DNA from: Hippopus hippopus
Lineage: Eukaryota > Mollusca > Bivalvia > Cardiida > Cardiidae
DNA: 64,000 nucleotides
Direction of reading: 5' to 3'
Assembly (NCBI GenBank): GCA_946811185.2
Contig: OX328105.1
Coordinates: 47,058,845 to 47,122,844 of the forward strand
Shown: positions 13,101 to 20,991 of the stretch, one piece after another
How the letters are laid out: the number at the start of each line of letters is the position of its first letter
Position numbering within the stretch: position 1 is the first letter of the stretch
Program-made: the position numbers and the translations under genes
Notes under the pieces: generated by a model
Told to the model about the DNA's origin: nothing
Databases searched by the model: none
What the model saw: the letters and a program-made list of their open reading frames with translations, nothing else

Positions 13101-15789
13101 ATATAAACCATTATTTTGTAGAAATATTTTTACAAGAAATATCTAAAGTTTACGTAAAGATTATCCTGATGTTTTCTAACCACAGAAAAAAACGTAGCAA
13201 TTGCAGGATTTTACCTGGCACCAAAACTTATCGTGTGACAACTGCAACAACCAGTGAAGGTCATCTTCTATAAAGCGCAACCTTTCTATCCATTCCTCGT
13301 ACTGTCCTTTGTCTGTTAGGTCAATTGGTGGAGCCTGATAGCTCACAAACTCTATCTTCTCAACCCATTTTGGATGCTGAAAAAGACAGTGTTCCCTGCA
13401 ATTCTGGTGAAATATGTTTTTTCCAAGTTGTCATAGTGAAGGGATAGGGTGCTAGCTGCTCATACACCAGTCTTTCCCAGTCCTAATCTGTGATGAGTAT
13501 GTACAACCCAACTCTGGTGCCAATTCATGTTGGGTATACAGCAAACAAAAATCGGAAGTGATAAGTGTATGATATAGAACTTATTTACCACACAATCCTG
13601 ACTTGTAATGACCTTGAGAAAAAAGCCTTTAGAAAACCTTAAGGGAAAAGGAGAAAATACTGGTAACCAGCATTTTCTCCTTTTCCCACAATGTTTTTGA
13701 TCTTCACAAAAACAATTTCTCAATTTTTCAGTCACATTTATTTTTTTTTCTATGCATGCTTTCAATCTGGACAAGTCTGAAATCTTCTTGTATGGTAAAG
13801 AGTTAAATAATCAGTTTGAAATAAAAAACTTTAACCCTTTACCACACGACAAAATTTTAGACAGATCCAATTGGAAACATTTCTAAAGGACATAGTAATT
13901 AAATGTTGCACAACTAATGGGATTTGTCTGTAAAAGAAAAGAAAACATTGTGGGAAAAGAAGAAAATGCTGATTATCAGCATTTTCTCCTTCTCCCACAA
14001 TGTTTTCAAAAGCTTTCTTTCTCAGGGTTGTTATAACTTGGGATTGTGTGGTAAAGGGTTAAACAATTGTTAAAGGAAAAAATTTTATCTGATATTCGTC
14101 TTATTATCTAGACTCAACAGGAGAAAATTTAACAAATTCTGTCATTGACATTTTTAAATACTGATTTTTGCTCTCTCAAGTGAAGAATAAAGTTCTTTTT
14201 ATTACTTAACCTACGTATATTAAATAAAAAAAAATTTAAAGCAACATATTAAACTCTTAGCAAGTTAATCCTTAGAAATTATATTTAATACTGTCTAAAG
14301 TTCTGACAGAAGAGAGTCTATATTTTCCACTCTAACATTGTGATCAAACTGGATGACCCAGAGTGTAGCTGATATCACGGGATGGAAAAATAATTTATTA
14401 TGCCTCGACTGGAAGGTTTTAAAACTGAGGAACAGATGCAAGTATACATGTTTCTATTGATTGCATGCATATTTAAAAAAATTGTCACATGATTTGGTGC
14501 ATTTTCAATGTATTTGTATGTTTATATGTTTATATGGTAATTTTGTCATGTTAATTGACTGAACCCTGGTGGTTCATTGTTTTGAATTTCAAACTTTTTC
14601 TATTATAGAAACGCAAGTTACAATTTCTTTTTTTTTGTAATGCAAGGTCCACCTTTGGATAATTACAAATGGATATGTCAACAAGAAAAATTGTGTGTAC
14701 GGGCTTATAGGACTAACTGGTTCTTGGCAAGCTTCATGTACGAATTTCAAATTTACTACAAATATTTGCAGTTTCCCTACTCCCAATTCGGGGTCTAGCT
14801 CCGATGTTATTTTTGTGATTGTTTCTCCGCTAGACTCCCACAGCAGCCTTCTTTAAAAGTATCTGGAATGAATACGATTTTACCGGCATCTTTTCAAACG
14901 GCTCTATGCGACAAAATTTCCAATGACAGCCAATAAAATGGGCATGGATTGTTAGATAAATGATTAATCGTTATTATCACACAAGCTGTGCTGCAAAATA
15001 CCAATTAAATCAATGGAAATTTACCTTTTTTCCCAACGTAAATAAATCCAGTAAAATTTGTAAACAACTTACATGGCGACTTCCGTTAAATAGACATGCG
15101 CACTCAACGGAATTTGAATTTTGTACAGTCTGGTTCTCTAACCCTAACAACCATTTTCGGTGCCTTTGTCAACAGTGGAATTCTCAAATGAACCGTCCTG
15201 TAGCGTGTCAGAGATACTGCGATTTCTGCCGAGACATGCGCACTGATGATATCACCATGTTTTGATTTCTGGTGAAGTAGGTCAACGGTTATTTACGTTG
15301 AAAAGTACAGATTTGCACGAAGGTAAGATTTAGATATTAACTAACATCAGTTTTTTTGTAAAGATTAATCATTTATCTAACAATCCATGCCCATTTTATT
15401 AGCCGTCATTGGAAATTCTGTCGCATAGAGCCGTTTGAAAAGATGCCGGTAAAATCGTATTCATTCCAGATACTTTTAAAGAAGGCTGCTGCGGGAGTCT
15501 AGCGGAGAAACAATCACAAAAATAACATCGGAGCTAGACCCCGAATCGGGAGTACATTTTCTCCAAATTTTACCGACGGCCGAAACGGAAAGGGACGCAT
15601 ATGTTATGGGGTGAATTTGTAATGGACCGAATTTGTCACTGCCCTAATTTCTAAAGCATTTCTACGACGAAAAGGAAACGAACACCTAAATAGAAAGCAT
15701 TGGAATATTACAAGAGATGGTAGACTTCGTTCGCCTTTTGAAGATTCACAAAGATAGGTGACTTTCTGTTTGTCAAGAGGTAGGCTCAT
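996..15789 (-). CDS. ASCC2: ASCC2, activating signal cointegrator 1 complex subunit 2 (3' end outside window)
   Basis: Eleven phase-consistent exons give about 496 residues: 15712-15789, 13215-13376, 11176-11346, 10306-10503, 9175-9398, 8482-8553, 7579-7686, 6343-6408, 5240-5303, 3421-3660 and 996-1100. The product follows animal ASCC2 in order: an MSLPLD start, LLQLSHDKFWCQ, AVFDETLHKLVDSYLRY, RMATHKESK, FGEILYENFIFDIPK, NIFTQQP, SSFYDAVIP, SSDETR, and the beginning of the CUE domain (DLLPYLGEGFIE). In known animals ASCC2 binds K63-linked ubiquitin through the CUE domain. It acts with ASCC3 in alkylation-damage repair with ALKBH3 and in splitting of collided ribosomes. The last visible exon stops inside the CUE domain, so the gene continues left of base 1. 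The human protein is about 757 residues. Identity rests on remembered family sequence, not on a search. Confidence 0.95.
1275..1482 (-). mobile_element. SINE family S1 copy
   Basis: A reverse-strand tRNA-derived SINE related to the fuller copy at 57628-57937. It has a degraded tRNA-like head (aagcctggtagtgcag) and the body block around agaatgaatcc. Confidence 0.6.
1655..1768 (+). mobile_element. TTAA-MITE fragment
   Basis: Contains gtaaaggagaaaatgct and the tail block gcaaatgctttcaatt. The right arm of the palindrome is deleted. Confidence 0.6.
1870..2783. mobile_element. hAT-like foldback element, 914 bp
   Basis: The ends CATAGGGGTCCG and CGGACCCCTATG start inverted arms of roughly 270-280 bp, flanked by an 8-bp direct repeat GGCAAGAC at 1862-1869 and 2784-2791. 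An 8-bp duplication and a CA..GGG terminus fit the hAT superfamily. No transposase frame is visible, so it is non-autonomous. It lies in ASCC2 intron 10. Confidence 0.85.
2792..3420. other. ASCC2 intron 10 remainder, nothing recognised
   Basis: AT-rich sequence between the foldback element and exon 10. No exon, MITE core or tRNA-like head was seen. Confidence 0.5.
3421..3660 (-). CDS. ASCC2: ASCC2 coding exon 10
   Basis: 80 residues starting SSDETRLQYIHDAVNSAF, then a low-complexity basic linker (GKRKSPKGAMNRGGRRSPDG), ending DAYQVDDL at TTG|gtaaat. An alternative donor a few codons upstream is possible. The linker corresponds to the poorly conserved segment before the CUE domain in vertebrates. 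Confidence 0.88.
3730..4366 (-). mobile_element. Tandem-unit element, family a (145-bp units)
   Basis: On the minus strand it begins TTTTAGCTCACCTGAGC, followed by the hairpin TGAGCAC-GAA-GTGCTCA (4338-4354). Diverged units of about 145 bp with the block AACTAGGTCAC follow, and it ends with CTCAGGTGAG and a GGCCCCCTTG remnant. Subterminal repeats at 4350-4361 and 3749-3760 are inverted with one mismatch. It sits 70 bases upstream of ASCC2 exon 10. Confidence 0.7.
3965..5040. repeat. Tandem segmental duplication, two copies of about 538 bp
   Basis: Copy 1 (about 3965-4502) and copy 2 (about 4503-5040) each hold part of family a plus the same unrelated flank of about 130 bp (atatttagatactgcttaaa). 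The duplication therefore came after element insertion. It is in ASCC2 intron 9. Confidence 0.8.
5240..5303 (-). CDS. ASCC2: ASCC2 coding exon 9
   Basis: 64 bases encoding FLADYESLYSFHEDLDILGQ and a final Ala, ending in phase 0 (GCA|gtacct). It corresponds to human FLRDYDALFPVAEDISLLQQA. Confidence 0.87.
5383..5574 (+). mobile_element. TTAA-MITE copy, left palindrome arm deleted
   Basis: It runs from taccacacaattcagag to tggcaaagagTTAA. Only the right half of the central palindrome remains. It lies just upstream of ASCC2 exon 9. Confidence 0.7.
6061..6321. mobile_element. TTAA-MITE, symmetrised variant
   Basis: Both ends carry the family's right-end sequence: accaaacgac ... acttgt on the left and its inverse (agtccagaattttg ... 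ggtaaagagTTAA) on the right. Normal copies have two different ends. It ends 22 bases from ASCC2 exon 8. Confidence 0.65.
6343..6408 (-). CDS. ASCC2: ASCC2 coding exon 8
   Basis: 66 bases encoding GNAAEYVDDYLHIMSSVLGD. It completes an AG|T Ser codon and leaves AG for exon 9. Acceptor gttttcag, donor AAG|gtgagt. It is similar to human IQGFIEEFLQIFSSLLQEK. Confidence 0.87.
6501..6728 (-). mobile_element. TTAA-MITE copy
   Basis: TTAA at 6501-6504 and 6725-6728; the core palindrome is intact apart from small changes. Confidence 0.85.
6729..7375. other. ASCC2 intron 7, mostly unassigned
   Basis: A degenerate GATCAGAC palindromic element lies at about 6945-7015. Nothing else was recognised. Confidence 0.45.
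7376..7544 (-). mobile_element. TTAA-MITE fragment near ASCC2 exon 7
   Basis: It has the core aaatgctggttaccagcat with a truncated left side, and ends in ggattgtctgataatgggcta. Confidence 0.65.
7579..7686 (-). CDS. ASCC2: ASCC2 coding exon 7
   Basis: 108 bases encoding DKTFLKSKVTETKKRLLS through PLLEK, with split codons at both ends that match exons 6 and 8. Acceptor tctttcag, donor GAG|gtaagc. It corresponds to the human LSHSRKKLMEIF ... LPILE region. Confidence 0.88.
8185..8450 (-). mobile_element. SINE family S1 copy
   Basis: Reverse-strand copy with the block gagagaggaaggaatcctgt and a degraded tRNA-like head. Ends about 30 bases from ASCC2 exon 6. Confidence 0.6.
8482..8553 (-). CDS. 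ASCC2: ASCC2 coding exon 6
   Basis: A 72-base exon encoding LSSFYDAVIPAITSALKQRD. It completes the split Gln codon from exon 5 and leaves AG for exon 7. Acceptor ttttcag, donor AAG|gtactt. The human match is LASFYEAAIPEMESAIKKR. Confidence 0.92.
8903..9121 (+). mobile_element. TTAA-MITE copy, diverged
   Basis: TTAA at 8903-8906 and 9118-9121; the core reads aaaatgctagttactagtatttt. Confidence 0.75.
9175..9398 (-). CDS. ASCC2: ASCC2 coding exon 5
   Basis: 224 bases starting VFDAILGKCG and ending FIQ plus two bases of a split Gln codon (CA|G). It corresponds to the human VFSNILQHCG ... FPLACQTF segment. The middle (KSPQKLKGARG) is less conserved. Confidence 0.92.
9462..9610 (-). mobile_element. 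SINE family S1 fragment
   Basis: Shares the blocks cccactggctgc, gtcagcagtgagag and gatgaatcctgt with other S1 copies. The tRNA-like head is missing. Confidence 0.55.
9795..9930. mobile_element. GATCAGACTGCAC palindromic element, diverged
   Basis: Begins with agatcaagatcaaactgcac and shows an inexact inverted copy further right. A related diverged copy is at about 10065-10160. Confidence 0.45.
10306..10503 (-). CDS. ASCC2: ASCC2 coding exon 4
   Basis: 66 residues, EHYITPSVFGEILYENF to QTINTMSQ, phase 0 at both ends, donor CAG|gtaagt. It contains the conserved FGEILY, FDIPK and NIFTQQP blocks. Confidence 0.94.
10949..11157 (+). mobile_element. TTAA-MITE copy ending beside ASCC2 exon 3
   Basis: TTAA at 10949-10952 and 11154-11157; the core is slightly diverged. 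The right end is 18 bases from the donor side of exon 3. Confidence 0.85.
11176..11346 (-). CDS. ASCC2: ASCC2 coding exon 3
   Basis: 57 residues, AVFDETLHKL to RMATHKESK, phase 0 at both ends, donor AAG|gtaaac. The human counterpart reads VIFDETLQK ... RMSTHKESK. A TTAA-MITE ends about 19 bases beyond its donor. Confidence 0.94.
11517..11750 (+). mobile_element. TTAA-MITE copy beside the mariner
   Basis: Well-preserved core and right end (ggtaaagagTTAg). It lies 17 bases left of the mariner terminal repeat. Confidence 0.85.
11768..13091 (+). mobile_element. mariner element (1324 bp) in ASCC2 intron 2
   Basis: The terminal repeats CGAGGGGTGTTCA and TGAACGCCCCTCG are inverted with one mismatch and flanked by the TA duplication (11766-11767, 13092-13093). 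Inner parts of the termini (about 30 bp) also match. Length is typical of mariner. It encodes a transposase opposite in sense to the host gene and broken by a single frameshift, so it is young but probably inactive. Confidence 0.93.
11959..13019 (+). pseudogene. mariner transposase, frameshifted once
   Basis: Tc1/mariner-superfamily transposase, which cuts and inserts its element at TA. The first frame (11959-12168, 69 residues) holds the first helix-turn-helix (REHQRFYIFTRLQLGDELKQ ... WVREFKDG). At about 12114-12126 the frame shifts; a single lost base explains it, because the right frame upstream of 12165 continues as VADKPKSGAPKSKVNETL. The second frame (12165-13019, 284 residues by its first ATG) has the second helix-turn-helix, WVPHVLTPEQK, and the catalytic triad: Asp91 in TGDETW, Asp186 in HDNASAHK and Asp221 in YSPDLAPCDFW. 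The last two are separated by 34 residues, so DD34D. No other stop or break is seen. Confidence 0.92.
13215..13376 (-). CDS. ASCC2: ASCC2 coding exon 2
   Basis: 54 residues from HPKWVEK to SHDKFWCQ, phase 0 at both ends. The acceptor follows a T-rich tract and the donor is CAG|gtaaaa. It matches the family signature LLALPHDKFWCQ. Confidence 0.93.
13581..13806 (+). mobile_element. TTAA-MITE copy
   Basis: It runs from taccacacaatcctgac to ggtaaagagTTAA, with the central palindrome nearly complete. Confidence 0.85.
13831..14062 (-). mobile_element. TTAA-MITE copy
   Basis: TTAA at 13831-13834 and 14059-14062; inverse orientation to its neighbour at 13581. Confidence 0.88.
14063..14779. other. 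ASCC2 intron 1, unassigned AT-rich sequence
   Basis: No exon or repeat core recognised between a TTAA-MITE and the 773-bp foldback. Confidence 0.5.
14780..15552. mobile_element. Foldback element, 773 bp, TA-flanked
   Basis: Equal inverted arms of 190 bp (14780-14969 and 15363-15552) begin CTCCCAATTCGGGG and are flanked by TA on both sides (14778-14779, 15553-15554). The inner 393 bp has no recognisable coding sequence. It could be a non-autonomous Tc1/mariner-type element. It lies 160 bases from ASCC2 exon 1. Confidence 0.8.
15712..15789 (-). CDS. ASCC2: ASCC2 coding exon 1 (start codon)
   Basis: The ATG is at 15789-15787 with A at -3. The exon encodes 26 residues starting MSLPLDKQKV and ending SLPSL, then GT at 15711-15710 (phase 0). 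It aligns with the human N-terminus MPALPLDQLQ...SPAL, which supports this start. Confidence 0.85.
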
Positions 15790-16353
15790 TTTCCTGTTTC
15801 TCAATCACGACAACAACACCATTAAACTATAACAACAACATAAAGTTAGTAAATTTGTGCCCGTTCTTTCAAAACTCGTTATTTCCTTGTAATCACTATT
15901 ACTTATTTCAAAAGATTTGAAAAACCATGCGTTAATTTTTGTAGAATAATACGTTGTAAATCGAAGCAGCAGTCATATAAATTTGAGAACTAGCAATATC
16001 CCAGACAGGTTAGAGGTTGACAGGTTTGATTGAGGTGGAGTACCAGCTAAACGCTGGGTAGAGTCTAATTCCTCTTTCAAAAAGGACGAGACCAAATTGT
16101 CCACTCAAACAAAACGCCCCCCTCCCCCAAAACAAAATAGGTTACCGAAAAGGCTCGTTTACATGTCTTCATTCCTTTCAGCGCCATAGGCGAAACAGAG
16201 ACTTTTTCAAACGGCAAAGAACAAGATCAGACTGCACAGAACGTGCAGTGTGATTTTGGATCTATACCGTCCACTCGGTCAGTTTAGTATGTAAAATTCT
16301 TTCTGAGTTTCAGTGGATTGTATTTTTAACCGTTGAAAGTTGTTGACTTTAAA
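15790..16353. other. ASCC2 5' flank
   Basis: Sequence upstream of the ASCC2 start codon, probably containing the 5' UTR and promoter. One GATCAGACTGCAC palindrome is at about 16218-16275. No TATA box is obvious. Confidence 0.4.
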
Positions 16354-16616
16354 TGAGCCATGCTCTGTGAAAAGGGGGCTTAATTCATCGGCAAAAAGTA
16401 TCTCCCCATGTCAGCCTGCGCAGTCCGCGCAGGCTGACATGGGTCGAAACTTTTTGCTTTTGGTAAATTTTCTGCATCTCCGAAAGGACCAGTCTACATC
16501 ATGATTCAGTCGCTTGTTAGACAAAATCGATATTATGGATCCAAAGTCGTGTGATGTCTTGCTTGGTATAATGCATTATAGAGATACATTAAGCCCAGTT
16601 TTGCCAGAGTACAGCT
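16354..16616. mobile_element. TGAGCCATG-MITE copy
   Basis: The left end tgagccatgctctgtgaaaa and the inner palindrome around GCGCAGTCCGCGCAGG are intact. The right end is degraded. Confidence 0.8.
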
Positions 16617-16838
16617 GAAATATTTGGTGCTGAAAGAGTTTAAATAGAAAATTCAGTTTTAAGCCGCATTTGCCTAAATATTTGGCAGAACGATCACACA
16701 GGGTTAAAACAGGAACACTGATGTAGCTTACAAAGTTACAGAGTTTGATATACTATCCCTTATCCTGCTAAATAAATCATGGAAGAGAAAACTTTTGAGC
16801 CGATAGTAAAAACCCAAATCAAGTTTGCTATTTCAAAG

Positions 16839-16842
<4 letters not shown>

Positions 16843-16900
<58 letters not shown>
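16843..16900. repeat. (TG)n microsatellite
   Basis: About 29 uninterrupted TG dinucleotides. A shorter TG run is at about 63152-63168. Confidence 0.95.
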
Positions 16901-16903
<3 letters not shown>

Positions 16904-17100
16904 AATATGTCCTTATCGGACAGTTTAGATCAAAGATCAGACTGCACGTTCTGTGAGTCGCGCTTAGCAACCTAAGAGTTACGATTACAATTTTCAGACA
17001 AACTATAAAGTCCGAAACCCCCCCTCCCATCTATAAATGGTCGGGGGAAAGATCTGGATCGCAACACATGATGTCTGATGACAGTGGCAGTGACCAGGTA

Positions 17101-17740
17101 AGTTAAAACAATCTAGCTGTTCCCAAATGAAAAGATATGCAAAAATTTATTCGTGTGTTATTGATTGGTTCTATGGTGTTTTTCAAGTGTTAAATAGCCC
17201 TTAACATCACTCCAGCGACACAACAGCTCACTGATTCAATTGTCCTGGGTCTCACCAGAGATCGTAAACGTTATATACTATCGCTATGAAGTGACTGCTG
17301 GAAAGTCAACATTACAAATGAGAAGTATTCGACCAATCAGAATGACTGGTAAAATGAGCATCACACTACCTATCTAGCTACTGTAATCAAGTACTAGACA
17401 CCTATACCGGGTCAAATGGTTTGCGTGTCCATAATCAATCATTCTTTTCAGCGTAGCTGAATGTGTTGGCTTTCGACCTGCCTTTTTGGTACTAATAACA
17501 AATGGATGAATAGAAATTTGTGATTGATAAAAAATGTAGACATGTTTATTCTGTGGTCAAACAGCCTATTGCCTATTTGCTGACAAATTTACGTCGTCTA
17601 TCTTTTTTGGAGATATTTTATGTTCTTTTTTGGAGCAAAAATGTTCCATTGGTTGTAGAAACAATCTACTGGGTTTGCTGAATGGTCAAAGGGAAAAAAC
17701 TCATACAACATTTAATTATTACTTTTAGAGTTATCCTGCT
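17101..17740. other. Intergenic DNA between ASCC2 and RHEB, nothing recognised
   Basis: No coding exon, MITE core or tRNA-like head was seen. Confidence 0.45.
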
Positions 17741-18239
17741 TGTTATCATTGGTTCCGGTTCTTGATCGGTGGGCAATATTCACCGGATCGGTCTTAAATA
17801 CCGGATCTCTTCTTGGAACCAAATTCACTATTATTTTGCTTGAGATTTATTATTACGATTTTTGATTGAGGATTTAAAAAGAAAAAGAAAATCATAATCA
17901 TCTTTATGCATAATGCTGTTAATAAGTCTTTGTTTCAATTCTGGGCTAAGATATGCTCGGGGAGATGGAGAACTCGCCCCCAATGACAACTCGCACCAGG
18001 ACAACTCGCTCCACAAAAAAACTCGCCCTAAGACAACTCGTCCCACCTTCAGAAGACAACTCGCCTCAGATTCTGAGACAACTCGCCCAACTTTTATTAC
18101 AAATGTAAATAAGATAGAGGTGTACATCTGTTATGGTTTTTTATCAAAAGAATTTTATTTTTATAAAGATAATTTTATTAAAAAATACACGAATACTGAT
18201 AATTTTGAAATCTAACCTTATTACCCCCATCAAGTTATA

Positions 18240-18450
18240 CCCATTTACTACACAAGAAAATTCTAGGTTTTCCACGTTGAAAGCATTTGCAGATGAGAAA
18301 TGTGACTCATGATGACACTTGTTTTTGAAAGAGTAGAAAACATTGTTAGAAAATGAGAAATTGCCGATCAGAAATATTTTTCGTCCTTTCCTCGTGTTTT
18401 CAAAGGCCTTCCCCAGTCGGTAAAGCCACGGGATTATATGCTAAGGTATT
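18240..18450 (-). mobile_element. TTAA-MITE copy, diverged
   Basis: Recognisable by gaaagcatttgcagatgag and gtagaaaacattgtt; the palindrome is degraded. Confidence 0.65.
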
Positions 18451-18479
18451 TGACTGCTACACAAATCTGATTTCCTGTC

Positions 18480-18711
18480 AGTGGTATAACTTTATCAAAA
18501 TGAAGATTTGGACTCGGCCAGATTGACAGCACTTGCAGACACCAAATTAAAGGTAACTCAAATGATATTTTCTGCCCATGAAAGGATAGAAAACAACATA
18601 GGGAAAAAGAGAAAATTCTGGTAACCAGGATTTTCTCCTTTTCCCTTAATGTCTTCAAAGGCCTTTCCTTTTAGGGCAGTTAAAACTCTGGAGTGAATGG
18701 TAAATGGTTAA
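18480..18711 (-). mobile_element. TTAA-MITE copy, diverged
   Basis: It ends in ggtaaatggTTAA at 18708-18711. The core is attctggtaaccaggat with a partial palindrome. Confidence 0.7.
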
Positions 18712-19618
18712 ATCAGTACTCCTAAAAATGTGGCTGAATTCAGCAATCTGTTGACTTTTTCGATATCAAGGATTAATTTAACCAAATGGATTTCGACGTA
18801 TAGAATCAGTAGGTCCAAGATCAGACTGCTTGTTTTTTTGCAGCCTGTTATTAATCTACACTGTCAGCAAAAGTCCATTTGGATGTACTAGGTTTCAAGA
18901 TCAGACTAAATCAGGTAAATTTTGGTCGAGTTGTCTTCGGTGCAGGTTAGTTGTCTTCAGTTTTGGGCGACTTGTCTTCTAAATGTGGGGCGAGTTGTCT
19001 TGGGGTGATTTGTTTGTAATTCGGGGCGAGGTCCCCGCCCCCTCCCCCCGCCTCCTCCCCCCGCCTCGATCGAATTCTCTTCCAGTCAAGCTACATTTTT
19101 TTTTTGTATCAGCCATCATAATAACTAATGTTATTGTTCCCAAAGGTATCTTGATGAAATAATTAATGACAGATTAAAAATAAAAAAAAAAAAAAAAGAA
19201 TGTGAAAAGCATTGAAAAGCACTACGAAAACAGTTCCGATCCGGTGAATAAACCCTATGGTGCTATTTCGATTTCAATTCCACTAAGGGCTTTTCGTCCT
19301 CAGTTAGTTATTTACGCAGGCAGGCAGGCAGGCAACCACTTCTTTTAGTGATATTTGATTTGCTTTCTATAGAAAAACAGTAGACGTGAATCCCAGAATA
19401 TCATGATCGTTTGAGCGAACAAATCAAACTGTATTTTTCTATGATGATTTATTTATTTATTTATTTTTTAAGCGTTGTAGTAATACTTGTCGATGCATCA
19501 CCCAAAAACAATTTGCAATCATTTTATGGTCTTCAGGAGAAGACTCGTTCAGCTAGTCTTTCTTATTGTGAGCTCTAATGTAGATTTCTGGTAATATGAG
19601 TGGCTTAATTGGTAGATT

Positions 19619-19856
19619 TGAGCCATGATCTGTAAAAAGGGAGCTTAATGCATCTGCAAAAAGTTTCGACCCATGTCAGCCTGCGCAGGCTGACAAGGGT
19701 CGAAACTTTTTGCCATTGGTCAATTTCTTGCATGTCAAAGGACCATTCTACCTCCAGATCCAGCCAATTGTCAGAAAAAAAAAAAATATATGGATCCATA
19801 ATTATGTGATGACTCTTTGATATTATGCATCACGAAGATACATGAAGCCCCCTTTT
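19619..19856. mobile_element. TGAGCCATG-MITE copy
   Basis: It has the left end gagccatgatctgt, the inner palindrome ccatgtcagcctgcgcaggc and a degraded right end. Confidence 0.75.
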
Positions 19857-20420
19857 AATTGAACACTGATCATTGAAATTCGTAAATCTACCAACACATC
19901 ATTAAGGAGATCAAAGTTTGTATGCATGTAATGGTTGATTAAACATCAACACTACATAATGATCAAATTATGATCAATGGGTTTAGTTATATCAAAGTAC
20001 AGACTGGGGGAAAAAAAAGTTTATAAATAGTTAAAATCATGCTCCAAAACAATAGCTTACGCGATAAAGAAGTTTGGTATCTGTAATATCTGTCCATACT
20101 TTTTTTTCAAAGATCTTTATTAAATTAAAAAAAATGTCAAGATATTATCAACATTCCCAGGCTAATTGGCTTTTGCGCGGATGGACGTTTTATCTTTCAA
20201 GGGAGAAAACTCTGTCGGTCCTAATATAAAGTTAAGCAAGATTCACCTCTCTTGTTGATATGGGATTCAGTTTACAAGCACATTAGAATGATTGGAGGAT
20301 ACTCGTCTGTTGTTTTTCACACGTTCATCTTTGTCAGTTAGTTGTATTTATGCATGTCTGCGTTTTTCATTTTCTGTAATTTGCAATGAAATTAACTGAT
20401 TCAACTTTCAATCTGTTAAT
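19857..20420. other. RHEB upstream intergenic DNA, nothing recognised
   Basis: No repeat core or exon was seen between the MITE and the 34-bp palindrome. Confidence 0.45.
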
Positions 20421-20426
20421 TAAAAC

Positions 20427-20460
20427 CAGGGATCCTATATATACATATATAGGATCCCTG
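20427..20460. mobile_element. 34-bp perfect palindrome with target duplication
   Basis: Arms CAGGGATCCTATATAT (16 bp) are separated by AC and flanked by the direct repeat TTAAAAC (20420-20426 and 20461-20467). The CAGGG terminus and 7-8 bp duplication suggest two fused hAT ends. Confidence 0.6.
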
Positions 20461-20832
20461 TTAAAACAGACAAATATATAATCAAAGATGAAAACCTAAA
20501 CTTCGTCAAAAGTAATGATAATATCAGGTAGAAACAACGAAAATTACTAAACTAAAATTTCACTCCTAAAACATGTTGAGATTAAATCAAATTAAATGGT
20601 ATTGGCGCAGACTATTTTACTGGGTGTTAGAATGACAAGAAGGCAAAATTTCATCGGTCATAAAAAAACGCATTTGTATAAGCAAGTAGTTAAGAAAGGA
20701 CCGCTTGTCGAGATGACACGTTTTTCCTTCATATTTACATGCAATGGTGTTTCTAAAGTCCAGTCCGTTAATCAAATCAGAGCCGGTTTTGCCCGGTAAA
20801 TTCACCAACTCAGATTCAAGCAAGCGTTTCAT

Positions 20833-20942
20833 CCACTAACAAACGTTTGCTTACCGGAAGTTGGTATTGTGGTGGTTCATCGAAACAGAAATCAAATATT
20901 ATTGCTTTCTCCAGAAATGACGTAGATTACGCGAAATAAGTC
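20833..20942 (+). promoter_or_regulatory. Probable RHEB 5' flank
   Basis: Unique-looking sequence directly before the start codon, with a CRE-like TGACGTAG at about 20917-20924 and a CCGGAAGT ETS site (about 20855-20862). Inferred from position and motifs; no TATA box is evident. Confidence 0.3.
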
Positions 20943-20991
20943 ATGCCAGCCAAACAAAGAAGGATTGCACTTATGGGCTTTAGATCTGTCG
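20943..20991 (+). CDS. RHEB: RHEB coding exon 1 (start codon)
   Basis: 49 bases encoding [16 protein letters not shown] plus the first base of Gly17, donor GTCG|gtatgt. It aligns with human MPQSKSRKIAILGYRSVG. Confidence 0.93.

Larger units (their letters stand above)
17965..19065. mobile_element. Foldback with arms made of ACAACTCGCCC repeats
   Basis: The left arm (about 17965-18115) has six diverged copies of gacaactcgccc. The right arm (about 18920-19065) has the inverse, ggcgagttgtcttg. Two TTAA-MITEs are inserted between. An outer 14-bp inverted pair, ATTCACCGGATCGG at about 17777 and CCGATCCGGTGAAT at about 19234, may mark the true ends. Confidence 0.6.

Noticed and set aside
14960..15265. 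101-residue open frame inside the TA-flanked foldback
   Set aside because: No family resemblance or splice context, and it starts inside a repeat arm. Probably chance.
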